Below are positions 1-4,751 of a stretch of 6,673 bases of DNA, in pieces (positions within the stretch are counted from its first letter, which is position 1; every line of letters begins with the position of its first letter). Position numbers and translations under genes: made by a program. This stretch comes from Clostridiales bacterium (lineage in GTDB: Bacteria; Bacillota; Clostridia; Oscillospirales; Oscillospiraceae). Location: positions 1 through 6,673 of the forward strand of contig DYBL01000040.1 of assembly GCA_019418625.1 (NCBI GenBank), given 5' to 3'. The notes under the pieces were generated by a model. The model made no database searches. It saw only the letters and a list, made by a program, of their open reading frames with translations, and was not told the DNA's origin.

Positions 1-255
1 CCGCCCCTGGGCGTCCGGCTCGCAGGCCACGGCGTTGGCATAGAGGAGCGTCAGCGCCCGGGCCTCCGAATAGGGCAGCTCGTCCATATCCTCGGACATC
101 TGCTCCCACTTGGCCTCCGGGTAGATGGTCAGGCACCCCTCGGCGCCGATGGTGATGTAAAACAGGTTTCCCAGGGTCTCCCGCATAGCGGAGGGGATCA
201 CCAGGCGGCCCTTGGAGTCAATGCTGTTGTTGGATTTTCCCATCAGCCGCGCCAT
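1..255 (-). CDS. mraZ: Transcriptional regulator MraZ (partial, C-terminus beyond window)
   Basis: MraZ is a small DNA-binding protein with two AbrB-like half-domains. It represses its own promoter and the division/cell-wall (dcw) cluster. The 85 visible codons are open to the window edge, where a full protein would be roughly 140 residues. The first half-domain has the family motif D13-S-K-G-R17 followed by LVIPSAMRE, then GCLTIYPEAKW at 40-50. The second half-domain is just beginning with D81-A-Q-G-R85 at the edge. The start at 255 is preferred over the in-frame Met at 243 because a G-rich ribosome-binding site (AAAGGGGGGGG) lies about 7 nt upstream of 255 and none lies before 243. The residues before D13 (SNNSI) lack the aromatic/His pattern common in MraZ, so it is somewhat divergent. 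TGGGN repeats in its leader support the identification. rsmH and ftsL would be expected to follow off the edge (inference). Confidence 0.88.
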   Translation of the reverse strand, partial: MARLMGKSNNSIDSKGRLVIPSAMRETLGNLFYITIGAEGCLTIYPEAKWEQMSEDMDELPYSEARALTLLYANAVACEPDAQGR

Positions 256-314
256 GGCCGCCCCCCCCTTTTCCCTGTTTTCGGGGGCAATTTTGGGTTC
301 AAATGACACTCAGC

Positions 315-339
315 TACCTAAACCACCCACAAATCCCCA
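315..339 (-). promoter_or_regulatory. MraZ operator: TGGGN direct repeats
   Basis: On the minus strand, TGGGG (339-335) and TGGGT (329-325) are separated by exactly 5 nt. A third, degenerate unit AGGTA (319-315) sits on the same 10-bp register. TGGGN repeats with 5-nt spacers are the established MraZ binding motif. The array lies just downstream of the predicted transcription start (about +7 to +31), where a bound repressor could block transcription of mraZ and the genes behind it. Confidence 0.7.
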
Positions 340-351
340 CCGTTAATTTCG

Positions 352-380
352 AGTATAAGCGATATAATTCAGGATTGCAA
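352..380 (-). promoter_or_regulatory. Sigma-A-type promoter of mraZ
   Basis: On the minus strand, a -35 box TTGCAA (380-375), a 17-bp spacer and a -10 box TATACT (357-352) predict a start near 345. This gives a leader of about 90 nt before the mraZ start codon and places the TGGGN array immediately after the start site. Confidence 0.7.
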
Positions 381-451
381 GGATTTTTTTCCGCCCTGAA
401 ACCCGGTAAAACGGGGGATTTTCTCTAAAAATCATCCTTTTTTCCGCATTT

Positions 452-465
452 AAAACACATGTTCG
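452..465 (-). promoter_or_regulatory. Candidate LexA/DinR box
   Basis: The minus strand reads CGAACATGTGTTTT. This matches 13 of 14 positions of the Bacillus-type SOS box CGAACRNRYGTTYC, failing only at the last base. It lies about 72 bp upstream of the mraZ -35 box and downstream of the preceding operon's terminator. I could not find a convincing second promoter overlapping it, so a regulatory role is only a possibility. Confidence 0.35.
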
Positions 466-497
466 ATTTTTCGTTGGGCAGTTTACGTAAAATAGCA

Positions 498-535
498 AAG
501 AGCCTCTGGCACAAGATATTGTGCCAGAGGCTCTT
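498..535 (-). terminator. Perfect 17-bp hairpin terminating the rsmD-coaD operon
   Basis: Positions 498-514 pair without mismatch with 519-535 around a GATA tetraloop. On the minus strand the stem is followed by TTTGCTATTTT, a moderate T-tract, about 100 nt after the coiled-coil gene's stop. On the plus strand it is followed by a better tract (ATTTTT), so it may work in both directions. Position and stability support an intrinsic terminator isolating this operon from the mraZ promoter. Confidence 0.75.
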
Positions 536-634
536 ATTTTTAACATTTTCCGCAAAATATTGTTGCTCACAAAAAAGTTTCCCAAAAAGTTTCGTCGTTT
601 TTTACAAATTTTTAAAGGTTATGGTCGACCCGGC

Positions 635-1171
635 TCAGGCTTCGTCGGCCCCGTCCTGCAGGTCGCTCTTTCCGTCCAGCTTGTCCCGCTGCTCCTGCAT
701 CTTGGCAGCGGAGGCGGAACGGAACCGGACCCGGGACTGCTTGACCTCGTCCAACGCGGCCTGGACGGCCTCCTCCGTGCGGGCCAGGGCGTCCTCGGCG
801 TACTCGTTGGCCACCTGATAGAGCTGGCGGGAGCGGTCCTCCGCCCGGGCCACGATCTGGCGGGCCTTCTCCTTGGCGGCATAGAGCACCTCGCTCTCGG
901 AGACCTTGGTCTTGGCCTCCAGCTCAGCCTGGCGCATCATGCGCTCCACGTCCCGCTTGGCGTCGTCCACGAATTTTTCCCGGGCGGCCAGCAGCTCCTG
1001 GGCCCGTTTGATCTCCACAGGCAGCTGAGCCCGCAGCTCGTCCAGAAGATCCAGCAGCTCATCCCGGTCCACCATGCTCATGTTGGGCTTGAGGGCGGGA
1101 GACTTGGCATCCTCGATGCGCTCATAGATCATATCGATCAATCGATTGATGTCATTGGCCAATTCGATCAT
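635..1171 (-). CDS. Coiled-coil protein of the coaD neighbourhood (DivIVA/ATPase-subunit-like)
   Basis: This 178-residue protein is soluble, highly charged and cysteine-free, and is predicted to be almost wholly helical. A short N-terminal helix (1-22) and a proline-containing linker (25-30) precede a long Lys/Glu/Arg/Ala-rich coiled coil (about 36-165) containing ELRAQLPVEIKRAQELLAAR at 45-64. The tail is acidic. No signal peptide or membrane segment is visible. Similar proteins follow coaD in many Clostridia and are often named 'ATPase' or V-type ATPase subunit H-like only because of their helical repeats. The arrangement recalls actinobacterial DivIVA-like proteins such as SepIVA, so a role in division or envelope organisation is possible but is inference. 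Its ATG overlaps the coaD stop as ATGA, with a purine-rich GAAGG directly upstream, so translation is probably coupled. It is the last gene of the operon. Confidence 0.88.
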   Translation of the reverse strand: MIELANDINRLIDMIYERIEDAKSPALKPNMSMVDRDELLDLLDELRAQLPVEIKRAQELLAAREKFVDDAKRDVERMMRQAELEAKTKVSESEVLYAAKEKARQIVARAEDRSRQLYQVANEYAEDALARTEEAVQAALDEVKQSRVRFRSASAAKMQEQRDKLDGKSDLQDGADEA

Positions 1172-1659
1172 CCTTCTTTCTTCTCAGTCAGCTCCCGCAC
1201 CAGGGGAATGATGGACGCGGGCAGATATTTTTCCAGAGGCTGGCCGTAGCGGATCATTTCCCGAGCCATGGAGGAGCTGAAGTGCTGGTAGGCCGCGGAG
1301 GCAGGCAGCAGCATAGTCTCCAGTCCGGGGTGGATGTCCTGGTTGATGAGTGCCAGCTGGTATTCCACATCGAAATCCGATGTGTTGCGCACGCCCCGCA
1401 CGATGGCGGCAGCGCCGCGGCGGACGGCATAGTCCGCCAAGAGGCCGGAAAAGAGCTCCGCCTCCACATTGGGCAGCTCCGCCACGGCGGTGCGGACCAG
1501 CAGAAGCTTTTCCTCCGGGGTGAACATTTGGTTTTTCTTTTCCGCATTGGGGCTGACGCACACATACACCTTGTCAAAGCAGGCGGCGCTGCGCCGGATG
1601 ATATCCAGATGGCCCAGGGTGATGGGGTCAAAGCTGCCCGAGCAAACGGCTGTTTTCAT
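1168..1659 (-). CDS. coaD: Phosphopantetheine adenylyltransferase (PPAT)
   Basis: CoaD is cytosolic and transfers AMP from ATP to 4'-phosphopantetheine to give dephospho-CoA, the penultimate step of coenzyme A synthesis. The 163-residue length is normal. The nucleotidyltransferase signature GSFDPITLGHLDI spans 8-20, with the TxGH motif at T14-H17. K42 and the VRGVR loop with R88 and R91 fall at the same numbers as in the E. coli enzyme, and the C-terminal FSSSMARE motif spans 127-134. All expected active-site elements appear intact. The start lies 4 nt after the rsmD stop, with a GAGGAA ribosome-binding site inside the end of rsmD. The stop overlaps the start of the coiled-coil gene. The rsmD-coaD order is common across bacteria, which supports the assignment. 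Confidence 0.97.
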   Translation of the reverse strand: MKTAVCSGSFDPITLGHLDIIRRSAACFDKVYVCVSPNAEKKNQMFTPEEKLLLVRTAVAELPNVEAELFSGLLADYAVRRGAAAIVRGVRNTSDFDVEYQLALINQDIHPGLETMLLPASAAYQHFSSSMAREMIRYGQPLEKYLPASIIPLVRELTEKKEG

Positions 1660-1663
1660 GGAG

Positions 1664-2227
1664 TTATTCCTCGTTTTGTTCGTTTCCGCTGCGGCGGTAC
1701 ATGGTCACGGCGATCTTGCCGTAGCGGTAGGTCTTATGGAGGCGGTACGGCGCTGAAAGAGCCGGCATGGTCCGCTCCACCGGATGTTCCGCCATTATTA
1801 TACCATGCGGGGAAAGAATGTCAAACTTTGCGATGTGGGCAATGGCCGGCTCCAAAAGCCCGGCGGCATAGGGCGGGTCCAGGAAAATAATGTCAAATTT
1901 CTCCCGCAGTCCCTTCAAAAATTCCATGGAGTCGGCACTCACAACCCGGGCGCGGTCCGTGAGCTCTGTGACCTTCAGATTTTCCCGGATCAGCCTGACT
2001 GCATCGGCGCGCCGGTCCACGAACACCGCCGACGCCGCGCCCCGGCTCAGGCATTCGATGCCCAGCTGGCCGGTGCCCGCAAACAGGTCCAGCACCCGGC
2101 GGCCCTCGATCTCAAATTGCAGGGCGCTGAACAGTCCCTCTTTTACCCGGTCGGTGGTTGGGCGGGTCTCCATCCCCTCCAGCTCTTTCAGTCGGCGGCC
2201 TCTGGCCGTGCCGGTGATCACGCGCAT
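1664..2227 (-). CDS. rsmD: 16S rRNA (guanine966-N2)-methyltransferase RsmD
   Basis: RsmD methylates N2 of guanine 966 in 16S rRNA using S-adenosylmethionine, acting on small-subunit assembly intermediates. The 187-residue protein has the family N-terminus (GTARGRRLK, 6-14; RPTTDRVKEGLFSAL, 22-36). The SAM-binding motif I, DLFAGTGQLGIE, spans 47-58, and the catalytic DPPY motif spans 117-120. The C-terminus is short and acidic. The start at 2227 has an AAGGAG ribosome-binding site 7 nt upstream. It is the first gene of a three-gene operon (rsmD, coaD, coiled-coil) with its own promoter at 2282-2310. In many Clostridia this gene follows recG in the same operon as the yloU-yloV pair. Here it is divergent from that pair and no recG is present. 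Confidence 0.95.
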   Translation of the reverse strand: MRVITGTARGRRLKELEGMETRPTTDRVKEGLFSALQFEIEGRRVLDLFAGTGQLGIECLSRGAASAVFVDRRADAVRLIRENLKVTELTDRARVVSADSMEFLKGLREKFDIIFLDPPYAAGLLEPAIAHIAKFDILSPHGIIMAEHPVERTMPALSAPYRLHKTYRYGKIAVTMYRRSGNEQNEE

Positions 2228-2281
2228 TCCATTTCTCCTTTCGCCGCCCCCTTTGGGGCAGCTGCGTCAAAACTGCTCTTT

Positions 2282-2310
2282 ATTTTACGGCAAACACGGC
2301 CGTATTTCAA
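2282..2310 (-). promoter_or_regulatory. Sigma-A-type promoter of rsmD operon
   Basis: On the minus strand, TTGAAA (2310-2305), a 17-bp spacer and TAAAAT (2287-2282) predict a start near 2275 and a leader of about 48 nt before rsmD. The spacer contains the palindrome ACGGCCGT (2296-2303). Confidence 0.65.
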
Positions 2311-2364
2311 TAGGTGCCGCATGGTTTTGCCATTGTTTTTAGGGCTTGTGCTTTACGGCCGTAT
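2296..2364. repeat. Twin ACGGCCGTAT palindromes in divergent promoters
   Basis: The same 10-mer, ACGGCCGTAT, occurs at 2296-2305 and 2355-2364, 59 bp apart. Each copy contains the perfect palindrome ACGGCCGT; the second extends to TACGGCCGTA. One copy lies inside the -35/-10 spacer of the rsmD promoter and the other inside that of the asp23 promoter. This position suits an operator for a dimeric regulator shared by the two operons, but no known regulator is recognised. Confidence 0.4.
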
Positions 2365-2374
2365 CGTTTATAAT
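2346..2374 (+). promoter_or_regulatory. Sigma-A-type promoter of the asp23-yloV operon
   Basis: TTGTGC (2346-2351), a 17-bp spacer and a consensus TATAAT (2369-2374) predict a start near 2381 and a leader of about 95 nt before the Asp23-family gene. The spacer carries the second ACGGCCGT palindrome. Confidence 0.7.
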
Positions 2375-2420
2375 ATATTTCTAAAAGTGTATGCTACATT
2401 AGTGACTTTCTGCAAGGCAT

Positions 2421-2445
2421 AGAGGCCGCGGCTCCGCGTCCCTCT
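2421..2445 (+). other. Possible leader hairpin before the Asp23-family gene
   Basis: In the predicted leader, AGAGG (2421-2425) can pair with CCTCT (2441-2445). Inside that, CGCG (2427-2430) can pair with CGCG (2435-2438) around a GCTC loop. No T-tract follows and the ribosome-binding site is outside the structure, so it is neither an obvious terminator nor a known riboswitch. A minor mRNA structure is the simplest reading. Confidence 0.3.
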
Positions 2446-2475
2446 GACAATACTGGGAAAAGAAAGGACGTTCTC

Positions 2476-2826
2476 ATGATTCAATTCAAATCTGATCAAG
2501 GTGAGATCTCCGTCAGCAGCGCCGTATTTTCCAACATCACCGGCATTGCCGCCACCAACTGCTTCGGCGTCAAGGGCATGGCATACCGCTCCATGACCGA
2601 CGGACTGGTGCACCTGCTGCGCCGCGAAGCCATGAGCAAGGGCGTTAACATCACCTACCATGACGACAATTCCATTTCCATTGAGCTCCACATCATTGTG
2701 GAAAACGGCGTCAACCTTCCGGCTGTGTGCAGCTCCATCATGAACGAGGTGCGCTATGTCGTCACCAAAAACACCGGCGTCACCGTCAAGGCGGTGGACG
2801 TGTGCGTGGATTCCATGACGCTGTGA
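2476..2826 (+). CDS. Asp23/Gls24 family envelope stress protein (YloU-like)
   Basis: The 116-residue protein belongs to the Asp23/Gls24 (YloU) family: small, soluble proteins often associated with the membrane or envelope and linked to alkaline or cell-wall stress, with no known enzymatic activity. The family pattern is visible as GEISVSSAVFSNITGIA (9-25), GVKGM (31-35) and a C-terminal beta-alpha-beta stretch with SIELHIIVENGVN (68-80), NEVRYVV (90-96) and NTGVTVKAVDVCV (99-111). There is no membrane segment or signal peptide. The start is set by an AAAGGA ribosome-binding site 7 nt upstream. The stop is 16 nt before the next gene, with which it shares a promoter. The YloU-YloV pairing is conserved across Firmicutes. 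The pair suggests a lipid or membrane-related role, but the molecular function of YloU is unknown. Confidence 0.92.
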   Translation: MIQFKSDQGEISVSSAVFSNITGIAATNCFGVKGMAYRSMTDGLVHLLRREAMSKGVNITYHDDNSISIELHIIVENGVNLPAVCSSIMNEVRYVVTKNTGVTVKAVDVCVDSMTL

Positions 2827-2842
2827 GGGAGGAAGACAACCA

Positions 2843-4534
2843 ATGAACGAACAGATCACCGGCGCGGTGTTCAAGCAGATGGTGCTCCACGGCGCCGCCG
2901 CCATCACCGCGCACAAGCAGGCCATCAATGACCTGAACGTATTCCCTGTGCCCGACGGAGATACGGGCACCAACATGTCCATGACCATCGGCGCCGCCGT
3001 CACCGAGCTGCGCAAGGCCTCGCCCGCCACGCTGGACCAGGCCGCCTCCGTGACCGCCTCCGCCCTGCTGCGGGGCGCCCGGGGCAACTCCGGCGTCATC
3101 CTCTCTTTGCTGTTCCGGGGTCTTTCCAAGGGCCTCAAGGGCTGCGAGAGCGCCGATGCCGCCACCTTCGCCGCCGCCATGCAGGAGGGCGTGTCCGCTG
3201 CCTACAAGGCAGTGATGAAGCCCGCCGAGGGCACGGTGCTGACAGTGTCCCGCCTGGCCGCCAAGGCCGCAGTGGACACCGCCGCAGAGGAGGCAGACGT
3301 GGAAAAGGTACTGGAAGCGGCCATCCGCCAGGGCAACGAGGCGCTGGCCCAGACCATCGACATGAACCCTGTTTTGAAAAAGGCGGGGGTCGTGGACGCA
3401 GGCGGCAAGGGCTACCTGCTGATCCTGGAGGGCATGCTGGCCGAGCTTCGCGGCGAGCCCATGCCCGAGACCGAATCCGACAGCGAGCCCCAGAAGGAGA
3501 AGGCGGACTTTGTGGCCATGGCCGCCGAGGAGATCACCTTTGCCTTCGACACGGTGTTCATCGTCCGCAAGGCAACGCCCGACATCTCCCTGGAACCCCT
3601 GCGCACCTATCTCAACAGCATCGGCGACAGCCTGGTCATCGGCGAGGACGACGAGGCCTTCAAGGTCCATGTCCACACCAACATCCCCGGCAGCGCCCTG
3701 AACGAGGCCCAGAAGTACGGCACACTGGAGCTGGCCAAGATCGAGAACATGCGCACCCAGGCCGACGATCTGGCCGCCGGCAAGCATGTCCAGAGCACCG
3801 ACGACCTGGATGCCATCGAAGAATCCCTGGAGTCCGGCTGCGACCAGGGCGGCCACACCGTGGCCGAGCCGGAAAAGCCCTACGGCTTTTTGGCCGTGTG
3901 CGCCGGCGACGGCCTGGCCGCTGTGTTCCATGACTTGGGCGCCGACGGCGTGGTCTCCGGCGGACAGACCATGAACCCCTCCACGGAGAGCCTGCTGGAG
4001 GGCGTGGACAAGATCCCCGCCGAGACGGTGTTCATCCTGCCCAACAACTCCAACATCATCATGGCCGCCCAGCAGTGCGCCGCCCTGACGGAAAAGCGCG
4101 TGGTGGTCATCCCCTCCAAGACCGTGCCCCAGGGCATCACCGCCATGATGAACGTGGACTTCGAGGCGCCGGATGCCGAGACGCTGGAAAAGGCCATGAC
4201 CGAAAGCCTTTCCACTGTCTCCACCGCCCAGATCACCTACGCCGCCCGCAACTCCGACTTTGACGGCTTCGACATCAAGGCCGGTGACTATCTGGCGCTG
4301 ATGGAGGGCAAGCTCTTCGGCACCGACGGCAATCTGGACACCCTGCTGGAGAACCTGGCAGCCAGTGCCCGGGAAAAGGAGGCCTCCTTCATCTCGCTGT
4401 ACTTTGGCGAGGACGTGTCGGAGGAGGATGCCCAGAAGGCAGCCGCCGTCTTTGAGCAGGCCTGCCCCGAGGCAGAGGTAGCCGTTCTCTCCGGCGGCCA
4501 GCCCGTCTACTATTATATTATTTCCATGGAGTAA
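2843..4534 (+). CDS. YloV/FakA-like kinase (DhaL domain plus DegV-like domain)
   Basis: This 563-residue protein has the full YloV/FakA architecture. In Staphylococcus, FakA phosphorylates exogenous fatty acids held by the DegV-type carrier FakB, feeding acyl-phosphates to phospholipid synthesis. The DhaL kinase domain (about 1-200) shows NDLNVFPVPDGDTGTNM (29-45), with D38 and D40 as the expected Mg-ATP ligands, LLRGARGNSGVILSLLFRG (76-94) and VVDAGGKGYL (183-192). An acidic linker (208-220) precedes the middle domain with VHVHTN (275-280). The C-terminal DegV-like region has VVSGGQTMNPSTES (370-383), ILPNNSNIIMAAQ (398-410) and VIPSKTVPQG (422-431). The middle domain reads FDTVF where the family usually has YCTEF, so an expected Cys is Asp236. 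GGGAGG ends 10 nt before the start. No FakB partner is in the window, so fatty-acid kinase activity is inferred. Confidence 0.93.
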   Translation: MNEQITGAVFKQMVLHGAAAITAHKQAINDLNVFPVPDGDTGTNMSMTIGAAVTELRKASPATLDQAASVTASALLRGARGNSGVILSLLFRGLSKGLKGCESADAATFAAAMQEGVSAAYKAVMKPAEGTVLTVSRLAAKAAVDTAAEEADVEKVLEAAIRQGNEALAQTIDMNPVLKKAGVVDAGGKGYLLILEGMLAELRGEPMPETESDSEPQKEKADFVAMAAEEITFAFDTVFIVRKATPDISLEPLRTYLNSIGDSLVIGEDDEAFKVHVHTNIPGSALNEAQKYGTLELAKIENMRTQADDLAAGKHVQSTDDLDAIEESLESGCDQGGHTVAEPEKPYGFLAVCAGDGLAAVFHDLGADGVVSGGQTMNPSTESLLEGVDKIPAETVFILPNNSNIIMAAQQCAALTEKRVVVIPSKTVPQGITAMMNVDFEAPDAETLEKAMTESLSTVSTAQITYAARNSDFDGFDIKAGDYLALMEGKLFGTDGNLDTLLENLAASAREKEASFISLYFGEDVSEEDAQKAAAVFEQACPEAEVAVLSGGQPVYYYIISME

Positions 4535-4541
4535 GGTCTTT

Positions 4542-4573
4542 GGGCCGCCGCATCCGCGGCGGCCCGCTTTTTT
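4542..4573 (+). terminator. Intrinsic terminator after the YloV-like gene
   Basis: GGGCCGCCGC (4542-4551) pairs perfectly with GCGGCGGCCC (4556-4565) around an ATCC loop, followed by GC and six T residues (4568-4573). It begins 7 nt after the yloV-like stop. The ribosome-binding site of the next small ORF starts within a few bases of the T-tract. Confidence 0.9.
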
Positions 4574-4589
4574 AAAAGGAGGCGCGTCC

Positions 4590-4751
4590 ATGTCTTTCTG
4601 GCTCGCATCCCTCCTGGCCCCGGTGCTTCTGGCGCTCCTGTTTTCCCTGGGCTTTTGGTGGGGACGGCGCAAAAAACCGCATAATAAAAAGAGCCCCGAT
4701 GCACCGCATCGGAGCTCTCTTTTTGTTTTCATCAGGCCAGGAAGCCCTTGA
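4590..4751 (+). CDS. Small single-pass membrane peptide that reads through a terminator (hypothetical)
   Basis: This 53-codon ORF is not a recognised family. An excellent ribosome-binding site, AAGGAGG (4576-4582), sits 7 nt before the ATG. Residues 3-24 form one hydrophobic, Leu/Ala/Trp-rich helix, followed by a basic cluster G-R-R-K-K (25-29), as expected for a single membrane segment with a cytoplasmic C-terminus. The remaining residues (30-53) are encoded across the hairpin at 4690-4718. The in-frame TGA (4749-4751) lies beyond the hairpin and its T-tract and overlaps the end of the convergent SufB-like gene. A terminated transcript would therefore lack a stop codon. A -1 shift on the A-run at 4671-4676 would instead stop at 4682-4684 after 31 residues. 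The upstream terminator means expression depends on readthrough unless an unseen promoter exists. The start is convincing; the real C-terminus is uncertain. Confidence 0.5.
   Translation: MSFWLASLLAPVLLALLFSLGFWWGRRKKPHNKKSPDAPHRSSLFVFIRPGSP
4690..4718. terminator. Bidirectional terminator between the small ORF and the Fe-S operon
   Basis: AGAGC (4690-4694) pairs with GCTCT (4714-4718) and CCGATGC (4696-4702) pairs with GCATCGG (4706-4712) around an ACC loop, with one C/A mismatch. On the plus strand CTTTTTGTTTT follows; on the minus strand TTTTATTAT follows. It lies 13 nt past the SufB-like stop on the minus strand, so it ends that operon, and it can also stop plus-strand transcription entering from the small ORF. 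Confidence 0.85.

Larger units (their letters stand above)
256..634. other. Gene-free intergenic region upstream of mraZ
   Basis: This AT-rich stretch of 379 bases has no convincing gene. Read on the minus strand it holds, in order: the tail of the upstream operon with a short tandem GAAACTTTTT repeat (about 572-597), a perfect 17-bp hairpin terminator (498-535), a TTTACGTAAA palindrome (482-491), a LexA-like box (452-465), a sigma-A promoter (352-380), a TGGGN repeat array (315-339) and the mraZ ribosome-binding site (just upstream of 255). One minus-strand ORF crosses the hairpin, but it needs a TTG start and looks like chance. Confidence 0.8.

Noticed and set aside
363..368. TATAAT on the plus strand upstream of mraZ
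   Set aside because: There is no -35 at a suitable distance and no plus-strand gene downstream; it is incidental to the minus-strand mraZ promoter region.
343..585. 80-codon minus-strand frame in the region upstream of mraZ
   Set aside because: It needs a TTG start without a good ribosome-binding site, passes through the 17-bp terminator hairpin, and overlaps the mraZ promoter.
521..1249. Plus-strand open frame over the coiled-coil gene
   Set aside because: It starts within the hairpin terminator and is antisense to a supported gene; there is no ribosome-binding site or recognisable domain.
1282..1890. Plus-strand open frame over coaD and rsmD
   Set aside because: It is antisense to two genes with intact catalytic motifs, and its composition is that of a shadow frame.
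2381..2475. Riboswitch in the leader of the Asp23-family gene
   Set aside because: Only one small imperfect hairpin is visible, with no known aptamer motif and no terminator or sequestered ribosome-binding site.
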